Source: Ecdyonurus torrentis
Taxonomy: Eukaryota; Arthropoda; Insecta; Ephemeroptera; Heptageniidae
Assembly (NCBI GenBank): GCA_949318235.1
Contig: OX439137.1
Coordinates: 11,331,532 to 11,395,531 of the forward strand
Length of the DNA stretch: 64,000 nucleotides
Direction: 5' to 3'
In this document: piece by piece, positions 14,220-27,871 of the stretch
How positions within the stretch are numbered: position 1 is the stretch's first letter
Layout: each line of letters opens with the position of its first letter
The notes under the pieces: generated by a model
What the model was told of the DNA's origin: nothing
Database searches by the model: none
Seen by the model: the letters and a program-made list of their open reading frames with translations, nothing else
Program-made: the position numbers and the translations under genes

Positions 14220-14760
14220 ATTAAAAGATTTAATTTAATCACAAGCAGCATCGTTATAACTAAAATTATTTTCCGAATCTATATAATTTAAAATGTGATT
14301 CTCAAATTAAATATATTTATAAATAATGAACACGAATAAAAAAATAATTATATTCCAAATTTCAAGAGGGTGACTGATGACGACTTAATTTTATCACACC
14401 GTCATTAAAAAGAAAAATATTTATACATGTTTAAAATTGTTGCAATGACAAATTAAACAATCTTTATTGAATTGATAATCCATTAATAAATTATATTTAA
14501 AATTATAACGTAGTTAAAATAAAAAAGGGAGGTAGACGTGCTTGTCATTTTAATCATACTTTAAAAATCACTTAAATGTATATAGAAATAATTATATATG
14601 TTTTTACAAAACCTGAATGCGTCTAGTGAAAATATCATATAATTATTATATATGAGAAACTTGCGGTAATAGATGTTATTAAAAATTAAATGGTGTAAAA
14701 AAAATGTAATTATTCATGAAGTTAACTTTAGATATTTTTATTTAATATATTCTTTCTGTT

Positions 14761-14895
<135 letters not shown>

Positions 14896-15551
14896 TATTA
14901 TTTTACGGTTTAATATTTACTAACTTTCTTTACTTCTCTCCAAAGCCGCGATATTATGATAATTATAATAAGATTACCTTTTATTTGGAAGGACATATTT
15001 TATAAACTTTTATGTTCTACAATAATTTGATGACAAGTCAAATTGATTTATAGTTTCTATATAAATATGTATCTCCTAAACTGATCTATATATATATTAT
15101 ATCAACTTTTTTTTTGCTATACACTTTTTTTTCTTGTTATTTTTATAATTGCGCACATTGAGAATACAAAGTAGTATAGATAGAAGCTACTATTTTATAA
15201 CTGGTTCTCACTAAACATTTTGTGGATTGTCTCTATATAGCATTCATGCTCATACATCAAATTCTAATGCATAGCGAGTATACCTACAATTATGATTACG
15301 TCCACAAAATTAAGTTTCTAAAGCTTTAAATTTTAAATGTTTACTCTCTGCCAGTGAATATTTAATCACTACCATACATGGGTGCTATATGGGTACTATG
15401 CCTACTATGTCTACTAGAGAAATGGGTAGAGGTTAAATTATACTATATGGAGAACCCATGCATATTTTGAACTCATCACTCATCATACTTGCATAACATA
15501 GCTTCTAATGCAATACTGGAATATTTAGTCAAAATACACTCAAGCTTTGAC

Positions 15552-15657
15552 GTACACTCCTCTTGAATAAATCTGACCGCTTGCGTTAAAGTTTCTCCAT
15601 ATAATTAACATTTGGAGAGATTAACGCTTCGGTCAGATTTATTCGGGAGGAGTGTAC
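15552..15657. mobile_element. Family F MITE, copy 1
   Basis: A 106-bp palindrome: GTACACTCCTC.. and ..GAGGAGTGTAC ends, with GAATAAATCTGACCG in both arms. A second copy is at 43118-43221 in nek2 intron 4. Confidence 0.8.
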
Positions 15658-15761
15658 AAACAATGTATTTCATTCATAGAACTCTGTACATAAACATTTA
15701 TGTGTTGAGAATAACCATTTGTTTTGTGAGTGTTTTTACTATAGTATTTATGTGTAGAGAG

Positions 15762-15887
<126 letters not shown>

Positions 15888-17246
15888 TGAATAACCATAA
15901 AAATGTATTGTGCTGGGATGAGTGTTATAAATAATGTTACTCTATATTTATGTTGTATACCTTATAACAAAATAAGTTATGTAAAATATACAAATCAAAT
16001 ATACGTACAATGGCACGTGACATTGTATATTTGATTTTGCCAAGTGAAAAGCATTTAATTATTAATAAAATTACAAAATACAATATATGTATACAATATG
16101 GAGACTTTAACGAATGTATTTCTCTATATATGAGTGTAAATACAACAATTAATGCTATGTGCATTCTTACGTAAAAGTTACGTGAATTTACGCGTCATTG
16201 TGAACAAATCTTAATGGTTTCAAATAGAAATTGCATGCGCAATCAAATTTGTTGCATTCTGAAAATACTTATGAGGGCTTTATTATTTTTAATATAATTA
16301 TAATGAACCATTCCTAAGAACCAAATTTTAGGTTAATTTTATAGTATTGGAAAGAATTCATTTTTAAAATTGACTAACATTAACCATTATTCATTGCAGT
16401 TCAAATATTATTCTTCCATTCATATATATAATATAACAAAATACACGAGTGTAAAGCTTTTATTGTTTCTTCTCTTGCGTATATATAATATGTTAATTTT
16501 CAAACTCTCTATAAGGCTTCCGCATATATCGATACGTTACATATTCACTGTTATATATCATTTTATAATATGCACTTGTATATACTCAACCAATAGTTTA
16601 TAATTAATTCATCATGGTGAAATATAAAGGGTTAATGGCTTACAGTGTTGCAATATTACGTAAAAAGTTTCAGGGAGGCATTTTTTTTTTTTTTTTTTTT
16701 TTTTTTTGTAATTTTATAAAAATAAATTTGTATAGACAGAAAATTCAAAATTTAATTCAAGATTTCAATAATTATTTACAATCATATAATTTCTGCAATA
16801 TTGAACAATATTGTTGTATGTATCACCATCATAAAATTGATTTTACAGAGCATAAATATTTTTGCAATCCCAATATAGCAACATTTATGCTATTAAATAT
16901 AATTTTAATAATGTAATTCCATGTGAATATACTAATGATAATAATTTATATATTTTCCATATACAGTAATAAACATTAATACAATGAATTTCGATGGTAG
17001 TGAACGCTTCAAAATAGCAAATTCCACAAAAATATCATAAACTTAATTTTTCCCTTTATTATTATATAATTAATGAATACGAATTCAAAGATTATAAAAA
17101 GGATAGCTTATTCGAATAATAAACGATTGCAGTCGTGGTTTTGAAACTTTTTTAATGGCATTGATATATAGGATTAAAATGTTTCTATTTTATTGGCAAA
17201 TAATTTACTGATGGGAAATGATTCACGTTTATTTCAGCATTTTTAC

Positions 17247-17374
17247 TTAAAGGCGTAAAACACCTTAAACAAAAAAGTTGCGTAATATCCTAACAAACCT
17301 GAAAATCAACGTTGATTTTCAGGTTTGTTAGGATATTACGCAACTTTTTTGTTCAAGGTGTTCTACGCCTTTAA
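17247..17374. mobile_element. Family A MITE, copy 2 (near-perfect palindrome)
   Basis: A 128-bp short version: two arms of about 62 bp meet at AACGTTGATT with few mismatches. TTAA is present at both edges. The middle of the longer copies is missing, so the element has collapsed to pure hairpin. Confidence 0.85.
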
Positions 17375-17958
17375 TCTAGCGTTTTCTAGAATTGACAAAC
17401 CTTAAATATGTATTTCTAATGAAAGTTATCGGTGAGAGGTGCGGGAATATCTTAAGAGTTCCTTATTTTCTATCCTTAACCCCCCCCCCTTTTATTTATT
17501 TATTATTATTATTTTTTTTAAACTATTGTATTAACAAGGCCAGAAATACTTTTACATTTTTTAAGCTTTTTTTTATTTTTTAATATTTTATCACCTAACC
17601 TTCATTCTTCTATAAGTAAAAATGCACGATGTATAAAATATAAACTTAAGACGTAATTATTCATTAAAATGTCCGATTATATAACATTGTTATGCAATCT
17701 TTTAAAACGCCTTCAGCTAAAAAATAAATGAAAAAAAAAAATTTAAAATATTGATATACTATAATATACTGTAATATAAAAAGATATAGAAGTCACCTTA
17801 ACTTTTTTGAAGGTTAAAAAGAAAGAGCACGAAGAATCACTGAACCGGAACGAAGTGTTTATGATTAAAATTCTCATATTTAGTATAATTATTATTGTAT
17901 AAAATATAACTGAATGTACGATTACTACATAATTAATAAATAACAAAATAACTGTACT

Positions 17959-18040
17959 CAGGGGCGTATCAGTCTCAGGGGTCCAGTCTAGACCCGAGCA
18001 TAGGAAAAGGGGGGAAACCACCCCCCCTAAACATAAAAAC
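17959..18040. mobile_element. hAT-like MITE fragment
   Basis: The sequence CAGGGGCGTATC, a G-rich stretch and a C-rich run (CCACCCCCCC) resemble the hAT MITE at 31764-31917. No matching second end or target duplication was found, so this is a partial or degraded copy. Confidence 0.4.
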
Positions 18041-18460
18041 AAAAATAATATTTACATCATATAAAAATCAAATGAATACGGTTCAAGTTATTTTATTTTT
18101 ATCATCAATCCCTGTTCAAACGGAGTAAAAACTTTTATGTGCTGGCAAATAAATTTAATTTAATGCAATCTTTGTAAGAATTTTTTGAATTCAATTTTAA
18201 TACGTAAATATTGTTGTAATAAGATTCTTCAAATGTTCTACGCTACGACAGCCAGTTTTTCATACATGGATTTTTGGAACATTTTCAAATATAAGTTTAA
18301 GGGGCCAATCCAGTCTCAAAATATAATGTGTTTAAAAATATTCTGCAAGGTTTATTATTGGTTTTAGGATAAAGAAAAAAAATGTATTTTTTATTATTAT
18401 TTTTAGCGCGCTACTTTGTGAGTTTCCAGCTGATTTGTTTTTATTCGTCAAAATAGTAAG

Positions 18461-18540
18461 GTCACCTAAATGCCTTATTATAGGAATCCTAAAATCCAAA
18501 GATTTTTCTACAGTTAGGAATTCCAAGACCTTTAGGTGAC
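18461..18540. mobile_element. Family K inverted repeat, copy 1
   Basis: GTCACCTAAATGCC..GGAATCCTAA and the inverse TTAGGAATTCCAAGACCTTT-AGGTGAC. A second copy is at 46731-46810. Confidence 0.6.
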
Positions 18541-19875
18541 GTAAGTGCGCTTGAGGAATCGCACTCTAAAATCTAGGAAAATTACAAAATAATAGCAAAA
18601 TATTATTTCTAAAATTTTCAATTATATAACTTTAATTGAAAGGAGGGGGAACATTTGAATTTTTAAAACTTACTCTTAAAGCACTAATAAAACTATCAGT
18701 AATTATTTTCTCTCTTATTTGAATGTTATAGCTTTTAATTTTAAACATAAGATAATATAGTTGTTGACATAAAACCAAACGAAACCGCCTCCAAATTTTA
18801 CGGTTCTTAAAAACCAAGGTTCCTGAAAAGTTCTTATAAAAATCGGTTCTTTGTTATCCCAAGAACCAGTTCCGGTTCCAGCAAATGCTTTAAAATGATA
18901 AAAAATAGTATTGTAGGGGGGGGGGGGTTACTTCGGAATATTGGAGAATCTTTCTAACTAAAACCCTTAATAAAATTTGTAGACTTTATTTACTTTTTTT
19001 TTTTTTATTATTATTTATTTATTTATCACAAATTATCACAAAATATTCCTTACTTTTTCAATAAAATATAGCAACAAATTCAGAAAATTTTACATAAAAA
19101 TAAATATGTCAGTCTTGCGTAAAATGGTTCAAAATATTAACGTTTCAAAAATAAAACTTATGGAACTATTTTTTTGCATAACTATCATGACATTTAATCG
19201 ACAAAAATATAGATGTTATTTTTACATATAAACATAAAAAATAAGCTTGCTTTTAATATATATATTTTTTTTATGTCTCGAGAATCCTGGGATAAAAAAG
19301 AAATAAAATATGTAACAAACGTTATACGATCTTTAACGCTGACGAAAACGTGAGACTCGTTCACGTGAAGCTAACATTTTTATATAAAAATAACGTAAGA
19401 TTTTTTTTTTTTATAACACACAAAAAATTGTTAAATTCTTTTCCGTTTTCTTAAATCCGATTTGGTTGTATATATATAAGGAAACTATATAATTTTAGAA
19501 ATTCTATTTTATTCTCGTATCAATAATAATTCTTATATATGATACTATTTTTATATAAATATTATAGTCTTATGACTGCAAACGATAAGTTTTATTGATA
19601 TTTAAGGTTTAAGGTATATATAATAAACAAATATATAACGGAATATATAAACTTATACATACATAATATTTTTTGCATAAGGATATTTTTTTATAGAATT
19701 ATTATTTCGTAGGTATAATTGCGGAAATAAAATTATTACCGCATATTATGACTTTCCGCATATAGTTTCAATATTGAATGTCGGTCTCTGTATTTAGATC
19801 TAAGAGCGCGAGTTTGATTTAATATTTTAATATTATAGCATCTATGAATAGGAGGATTACCTAAGAATAAGTATA

Positions 19876-19968
19876 TTATAGGGTGTATGCGTATGATGTC
19901 ATTGTGAAGGCGTTTCGACGCCACTAAAGCAATGAATAACATTGCCCAGCATTGGACAAACGTAGTTT

Positions 19969-20005
<37 letters not shown>

Positions 20006-20122
20006 AAATTTAATAATAATAATAAAAATCTTGCATATACTTGAAAAACTATCAACAGCATCAATTCTCGCAAAAATATTGCTAAATATTTTTAAACTAG
20101 CAAAATGTGTCATGCTCCCATA
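19876..20122 (+). repeat. Family J repeat, copy 2
   Basis: GGGTGTATGCGTATGATGTC, CGCCACTAAAGCAATGAATA, TTGGACAAACG, a poly-T run, then GCATCAATTCTCGCAAAAAT and AAACTAGCAAAATGTGTCAT in the same order as copy 1. Confidence 0.55.
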
Positions 20123-20775
20123 CGAACCATACAGTAATATCATATTATTTAGCGCTCACAAGTGGCGTCGATTTTTATATAAATGCAACCACCCAGGTTT
20201 TTGACGCTAAAGCAAGCCAGCTAATGAGTCTGAAAATATTATTATGTGAATCTTGAACAGAAAAGGTATATCTGGTATGAATTTAAAGAGTGGTGACCAG
20301 AAGTTCTTCAACCATATACAACCCTTAATGAAATTATTAAAATAACATTTGACTTAGCAGTCTTGGAGAAGAAGAAAGAAAATAATAAATGGAGTTCTTC
20401 TGATACTGCGTTGGGATCTAGAAATAATACATACCCAAACCCATTAAACCAAGGTCCATATATAAGAGGTTAGATGCCCCGGTAAAAGTTTTGGCCAAGG
20501 ACGCGCAGCTTAAAGAAATTCACCAAAGACGTCACATCACCACTTGCAACTTTGTTCATTTCATCAGTGACATAACTGGTGAACGGCATCGTATTGGCTT
20601 AGAACAAAGTACAATCCATCGCAAAATGAAATCGAATGCGCGAGTTTTGTGCTGCGCTCAACCTCTTTATTATATAGACCTTGCCATTTAACGATTTATA
20701 GTCGTTGATAACGACCCCTCCTCCTTTTTTATTATTTTCCTTTTATACAATAGCACAATTAAAAACTACATCGTA

Positions 20776-20817
<42 letters not shown>

Positions 20818-21732
20818 GATATTTGAAGATTTTAAAAGCGATCATAAACTTTGGTTATTTAACTCTTTTTTTTCCTGTTTTATCAAGCAGCTAAAAATAG
20901 AAATAAATACCAAGTACATTAACCTGTATATGGCGTGACCTGTGGTCTAAAAATAAAGTGGAAATACTTGTTAAGACAGTGCAGATAATTTGCAATAATA
21001 ATAAATGATGACAAAAAAAAAAATAAAAAAAAAATAACGATAAAAAGTTAAGCTGTATACTAAATAATTATATACGTATTACGTACAGTACATTGTATGT
21101 ACGTATAAACATATTCGCAAGCAAAGAAAAAAAAAAACTGTTGCATGTATTAGCACACTATGACTGCTATACTGATATTCGCAATATATTTTATTATTTT
21201 TATCAGTTATTCCGTTCATGTTCATATACTTTCTATTATCATTTAATTTTCTAGTGGTTAGACCAAAAATTGACAATTTTAAAACCATTTCATTTTTTTA
21301 ACGTTAAAAATAATCAGTTGCATTTTTTTTTAAATAAATAAATTTAAAAAAAAAAGTTGTAAAGTAGAATTCTTAAAAGTTCATTTCTTAAAATACCACA
21401 AAAAATAATGCTAAATAAATAAATAAAAAAAAGTAATGCCAAATCATGCTTTGTGTATTGTAAAATACCCTGATTATCGAGGAATGAAAATAAACAATTT
21501 TGAATTTAATTTCCTACGAATTAACACTACAATTGGTATTTTAGCACTAAAATTAAAGTTATAAACTTTATAATAGTTATTTTATTTCATATTCTACGTA
21601 TGTTTCAGTTTAGCATGTAAAAAACTTGCACTATTTTATCTGTAATTCATATTAATTTTATATTTTCAAACGATTCAGTTCATGAGATATTGCCAGTAGT
21701 TGCTTTATTATTATTATATTATTATTATTATT

Positions 21733-22080
21733 TTAAAGCCATAGACCACATAAAACAGCATGTGCTTTTTAATGAATAAACACGAAATGGGATCTTCAAA
21801 ACTGATGACAATTTTTACCAGAATGTTAATGTAGCCCCACTAATATAGAGAGCGTGAAAATACTGTAAAGTATGCAATTTAAGTGACTATTCATGTTTAT
21901 GACGTCAGAAACATACAAAAATTAGTAACAAAATGTTGTGCGGGTTGCATAAATCAACATTTTCTGATTACTGCTACGGAGCTACAGTTCGATTTTGAGA
22001 CAAACTAAAGTTATTTATGTAAGTCCCATCAAGTGTTTTGTGATATAAATACTTATGTTTTCTTCTAGTATATTACTTTA
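21733..22080 (+). mobile_element. Family B MITE, copy 4
   Basis: Full-length copy; the right edge has drifted from TTAA to TTTA. TGACGTCA lies at 21900-21907. Confidence 0.85.
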
Positions 22081-22826
22081 TGCATTTCCATTGCATATTT
22101 CTAATTTGACTTTTTCTTCATAAATTTGTTTTAGTTTGTGGGCAAAAATTATTGTAATATTATATAATAATACATATTAATATATTATTATAACCAAAAT
22201 GCAAGTCATAATTTATAAAAATCAAAATTTTCAAATTTAGCCTAAGTTATATGACATTTTTATTATAAATTTATAATTATGTATACATACATAACTATAT
22301 TTTATAATGCATAAAAGCTCATAATATTTGTATACGCAACTTTATATGTATATATATACGTATCATCATCATTGTGCGACTGCGTGCGTCTTCTTTCGTA
22401 TAGCGTTATATAGTTTCCATTTATATTTGACAATACAAAAATATATATAAATATAACATTGTTATCATATTTATTGATATATATAATAATATGAGTAAGA
22501 TTTTTATATAAAAAAAATACTATGTATAATAATTTTACAACTTTACAAATCAATAAAAATAATGTTACTATAATATAATCAATTTTTTTATTGTTATGTT
22601 AATTTCTTAAGCTTTCATACAATAATAATAAATTAACTTGCGTTTTATTGGGAGAAATCATGTTTATACAAACCTCTCATACTAACTGTTTCACAGCTTT
22701 ATAATTTTGAATTTGAAAATAAAAATTTCATTATAGAATAAATTATGTTTTTTTTAGTTACATAAATAGTATGCTGTATTATGTAACTTTAGTTATGTTG
22801 TGTAGTATTATTATTCAATATTATTA

Positions 22827-23056
22827 TACACGGAAAAAATTATCTAAAGAGTTCATATTTAGACTCTTTTCATAATAAATTTTTTAGATACATTCTAAAC
22901 TTTTTAGAATCTAAAGAGTTAACTATTTACCGCTAAAGAAATTGCGTTTGTACTAACGAGTTACTGTTTAAACTTTTTGCAAGAGAGTTATTGTTTAGTA
23001 TTAAAGAGTTATTGATATGTATCTAAATAATTTATTAAATTTATGTTTTCCGTGTA
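22827..23056. mobile_element. MITE with TACACGGAAAA ends and AAAGAGTTA sub-repeats
   Basis: A 230-bp element ending in TACACGGAAAAAATTA and the inverted TTTTCCGTGTA. The interior has repeated, scattered copies of TAAAGAGTTA and its complement. It is non-coding. The termini link it to 31737-32023 and, more distantly, to 27872-29394. Confidence 0.75.
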
Positions 23057-23198
23057 CGAAAATTAAATTGTAATAATTAAATTTTATAGAAATCATGCAA
23101 GCAAGCATAAACATCGGGCATTATTATTTTTTGTAAACGCTAAAAAAAATTACGTAATTTGGGCTGAATAGCAAAAATATTACTTACATAAGTGGTAT

Positions 23199-23926
23199 AT
23201 AGACCCTTTGCACATCCTTGCGCTTTGTCGCCATGTTTGTGGTGCCTAATGTAATGTCCTGCATAGGGGAAACATAATTTCTCCTAATTTTTAACATAAA
23301 AATAGTTTATTTTAACTGAACGAATTTTTCTCATATTCTTCGAGCTTATTAGGAGCTAGAAATTAGGCTTTGATTGAGGTTTGAAGCTTCTTTTGCTATT
23401 AAATAAAAATGACGTTTTTCCTATGCTGGCCTATGTATTCCTGACCAACAAAATGGTGATCCTTAAATATGAGTGCAACCGGTCTATATAGCATAAATTA
23501 TTATATTGAACAATATATGCAATTTTTTGAATTATATAGAAGTATGTTGTTGTAATGAATAAAAGTTATCCACTTTTTGATGTTGCTAAAAATGAGCTAC
23601 ACAGCATTTTTTTTTTTCTGTTTATATACGAGCATAATTCAAAATACTTACCACTAAAATATCGTTTATAGATAGAATCTTTATATTTTAAGATTTTTTT
23701 ATTTTAAATTAAGGCCCACCCATTATAGCCTCCAGGTGGTATGTACAACTTTTTTTTTTTAATTTAATTTCACGCAGATACAAACTAAAACATTCACACA
23801 AATATGTGTAATTATTTTATACTATATATAATAATTCAAACCACATTTATTCACAACAGCATAACTTATACCGTATTGTAAAGCGTTTATTTTATATAGC
23901 TTCATGGGTGTTACTCGTAAAATATT

Positions 23927-23957
<31 letters not shown>

Positions 23958-24352
23958 TATTAAAACGCTTATAAATAAGTCTATAGTTCTATAGTTAGTA
24001 ACCCTAACAGAAAGAAAAAAAATCCGCAAGTTATGCTGCTGTTATATACATATAGACCGGTTGCACTCATATTTAAAAGCTATCATTTTGTTGGTCAGGA
24101 ATACACAGGCCAGCAAGGAAAAACGGCCTTTTTAATTTTTTATTATTATTAGCAAAAGAAGCTTTAAACCTCAATCAAAGCCTTATTTCTAGCTCCTAAT
24201 AAGCTAGAAAAATATGACAAATATTCGTTCAGTAGAAATAAACTCTTTTTATGTGAAAAATTAGGAGAATTCATGTTTCCCCTATGCTGGACAATGCATT
24301 AGGCATACCACAAACATGGCGACAAAGCGCAAGGATGTGCAAGGGGTCTATA
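23199..24352. mobile_element. Family E: long inverted repeat element, 1.15 kb
   Basis: Arms of about 290 bp (23199-23488 and 24051-24352) are inverted copies of one another over their full length. The outer ends read TATAGACCCCTTTGCACATC and the inner ends CCGGTCTATA. The 560-bp spacer holds only A+T-rich DNA and a poly-A run. The arms differ at scattered positions, so they have aged since formation. A transcript through it would fold into long double-stranded RNA. Confidence 0.8.
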
Positions 24353-24390
24353 TTATATAACATGCTATAATTGTAATTATAGCAAAAATG

Positions 24391-24545
24391 TTGCTAAATT
24401 AGAGCAGACAAATAATTATAATATAAATATAATGTTCATGCAACGTAATAATTAGTTATCAAGCATTATAGTATAAATTATGTTGTATGTTATGAGTTAT
24501 AAATAAATATTGCTGAAAATGTTATAGCATATTTATTGAGGAATT
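24391..24545. repeat. Family M A+T-rich repeat (TATAGCATAAT)
   Basis: GTTGCTAAATTAGAGCAGAC-AAATAATTATA, then later TTGCTGAAAATGTTATAGCA. The same phrases occur in order at 1057-1215 and partly at 11890-12110 and 23500-23640. It is a recurrent, very A+T-rich dispersed repeat with indistinct ends. Confidence 0.45.
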
Positions 24546-25551
24546 TTACGCGAATTTTAAAGTTCTTGTATCAAAATTTGCAGAAGAAGATCAGACTCCG
24601 CTGCAAATTCAAACAAATGACTAACGGCACAGGCTTTTTGGGGGCGTGGCTGCCACTTTTAAATCATGATTTAATTGCTGAAATTTAATTAATAAAGGTA
24701 AATATTGACGTCAATAGAATCTACTAATTATACTTTTTCTAAAAATGTGCTCAAATACTGTCCCAAAAATCATTAGTCTTCCTCATTATTTACTATGTCT
24801 TTCAAAATCATATTCATAACTATCTTTATATAATATTGCTTCCTATAAATAAGGTATAAAAAAATTTATTATTAAAATAAAGTTAAATCTCTCTTTTGAC
24901 TATTTCCGCACGAAGTCGGTCTCCCTCTTCGTTAATATCTATACGATGTAGCTGGCATAATTATTACGAGAATACTCTAGAAGAGGGGAGTATACGCGCA
25001 CCCTTTGTTGGGGGTTTTTTGATCACGAAAAATCGCGTAAGTAATGGGAAAAATCGCGATTTTAAAAATTCTGCTGGATCGCGTATAATCCCCCCTTCTA
25101 TAGATTACTATATTACGTACTTATATTGTATACGTGCACAAATCAAGGTAACTATATTTAGTAAAATATTATATATTATATAAGAGGCACTTTTTATATA
25201 TTATATATTAAAAGTTCACTTAAAATATACAGCCAAGAGTATTTTAATGTTGTCTGATCCAAACGTTATGCACGTGTAGAGTATATAAGTTTATCATCAT
25301 GTGATTTGACTGTATAATATTAAAACTTGCACATTATATAAGTACATACATACAGTCTTCATGTACTCTTATATAATAGAAAAATTAACATCATGTAAGC
25401 AATGTCCATGAAAGTATGTATGATGATGATATGATCAAAGTCAGAAAGAATTTGTCATCAATATATTTAATATAGTAACACGTATTTAAATTTATCATTA
25501 ATAATAGAGGTTTTATTTATTTTTGATTGAGCAATTGTTTTCTTTAGTTTC

Positions 25552-25585
<34 letters not shown>

Positions 25586-26128
25586 TAACACATAGTTAAC
25601 GCATTTGCACTTGCCCAATACTGTGTTGTTGGGTGTTGCATGAGTTATAGCTGTGTAATTTTGTAAACCAATCATTTTGCTGGGATAGGGGTGAAAATTG
25701 AAGCTAATTGAAATAATGTACTATGTATGTTATGTACTGTACGTACGTACAGTACCTTGAATGATTTAACTAAATATAGTATGGCCTTATTTTTTTTATC
25801 TTTGGAAAAAAAAAAAAAAAAAAAAAAAAGCCCCGTGCAAAACTTTGAAAATGTCCACTTATAAAGCCTCGTGTTAAATTCTGTTTTCAATTCATGATTA
25901 CAGGTCCCCAATTTTCATCCTTCGTAATGGATGTTAGTCACAAGGTTATCACCTTTATATAATAACCTTGATCGTTACCAATGACTTTCAGGAAAAAAAA
26001 AATCAACATATTAGAGGACCACTTTTGAGTTTCAAAAATATAAGTATTCTCATTACAAGGTTTAAATATATCTTGTACTCAAAACAAACAGATAAATCAG
26101 GAAATGAGGCTATCATACATACAAAATC

Positions 26129-26480
26129 TTAAAGCCATAGACCACATAAAACAACGCATGTGCTTTTTAATATATATAAACACGAAATGGTATCTGCAAA
26201 ACTGATGACAATTTTTACCAGAATGTTAATGTAGCCCCACGAGAGAGCGTGAAAATACTGTAAAGTATGCAATTTAAGTTACTATTCATGTTTCTGACGT
26301 TAGAAACATAATGCAAAAATGAGCAAATAAAATGTTGTGCGGGTTGCATAAATCGAAATTTTCTGATTACTGCTACGGAGCTACAGTTAAGTTTTTAGAT
26401 AAACTAAAGTTATTTATGTAAGTCCCATCAAGTCTTTTGTGATATAAATGCTTGTGTTTTCTTCTGGTTTATTTCTTTAA
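26129..26480 (+). mobile_element. Family B MITE, copy 5
   Basis: Full-length copy with TTAA edges. The TGACGTCA site is mutated to TGACGTTA. Confidence 0.85.
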
Positions 26481-27324
26481 GTAAAATACTTTTGTAATTC
26501 ATCACAACACGAAATTCAAGTCTAAAATTTGGAAAAAAAAAAAATTAAAAAGCGGGTTGTCTATGAGCTTTTTCTCCAGTTTGTGGAATAGAAGGGTTAC
26601 GAGCATAAAGGTTGCATCTTTTGATTTATATGAGTTCAGATCACTAATAAACCGTACTGAAATACGAAAAGGATTTTTATCAAATTTGAATAACAATAAG
26701 TATCTATTTTCATTTTTTCCATAAAATTTATGTACAATGTAGCCATTAACCCCAAGGATTTTTAAAATATCAGAGATCAACAAGTACGTAAGTACGAAAA
26801 TGTCTTCGTGGACCTGTTTTTTTTTCCGTAGTGTCGGTTAGTAACAAGTACGTAACCGATTGTAAAGTACACTTTTATGTATACAAGATACAAGTACATT
26901 ATATAATAGTTTTAAACTTAGTGGTGTTTTATACTTCTAGTTTTTTTTATATGATATCCCACGTCAGAGAAAAGTCATATGATCAAAAAATCAAGTTTAT
27001 CAAGTTCTTATTTTTATCATGCTATATATTTATGCATTTGAAATAATAAATGTATATAGAATTAAAAGATTATATAAATCTAATTTCTATTGATAAAAAA
27101 ATGAACATTATACATTTTTTAACGATTTATTTGAGCCGCGCGTATAAAATAGTTTTTTTTTTTTTTTTTTTTTGTGCCAAGAACGAAGGTCTTATTTAGG
27201 TTGGTACCCAAAATCGTACTTTAAAGGACATTTTATATTATATATAAGGACCCATAAATGATAAGGATCCCATGCAATATTAAAAAGGATGTTAATGCAT
27301 ACACATGGAAAGTACCACATAAGG

Positions 27325-27492
27325 TATTGACTGATAAAGGAACAACTGTTTTCAAGCTGACTATAAGCAATTTCGCTCACATCCGCTTCCGTTTTGACTT
27401 ACTGCACATGCGTAGTAAGGAGAAACGGAAGCGGATGTGACCAAAATCGCTTATAGTCGGCCTCAAAACCGTTGTTCCTTCACTAGTCAATA
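27325..27492. mobile_element. Family C MITE (TATTGACTRATAAAGG), copy 1
   Basis: A 168-bp palindromic element with TA at each edge and TTGACT..AGTCAA ends. Inner arms share CATCCGCTTCCGTTT and its inverse around a CATGCG core. Copies at 30636-30803 and 60968-61133 have nearly the same length. TA flanks fit a Tc1/mariner-type target. Confidence 0.87.
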
Positions 27493-27871
27493 CATTTCAC
27501 CCCTAAAATTAAAAACTATTTAATACTTCAAATGAATACGAAAACCCAAATCCTACGAATACTTAGATCATAATACTCAAGTAAACCATGCTAACTTTCT
27601 TTCATAATAACATTTAAGTTATTTTTAAATAAAATCGATTCTTTAAATTATTTTAATTGTTTCAAGTATCATAATTATGTTATATCTATTATGGAAACAC
27701 AAGTATAATTTAGAATTGATAATTTTTAATCATATAGAAATAAAACTTGCTTTTTATATATTTACTCATTCATCGCACTTTTCACTAAATGAATGAAAAA
27801 AACGCAAATTGATATTTTCAACCAAAATTTTAACGCAGGACATTATTTTTGGGGGAATGAGGAAGTCTATA

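Larger units (their letters stand above)
22081..27324. other. Intergenic DNA with repeats
   Basis: Holds the MITE at 22827, the long inverted repeat E, a family M copy and family B copy 5. The stretch 24890-25110 has slightly mixed composition but no recognisable protein. Confidence 0.55.

Noticed and set aside
20491..20691. Small protein gene (66 codons)
   Set aside because: No recognisable domain, no splice context, and it lies in repeat-rich DNA. Not supported beyond an open frame.
24896..25183. Protein-coding ORF of 95 codons
   Set aside because: Composition is not protein-like throughout and no family is recognised. Probably chance or an old repeat.
27258..27440. ORFs at 27258, 30614 and 60909 with a shared peptide
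   Set aside because: They are the same palindromic MITE (family C) translated three times, not a gene family.
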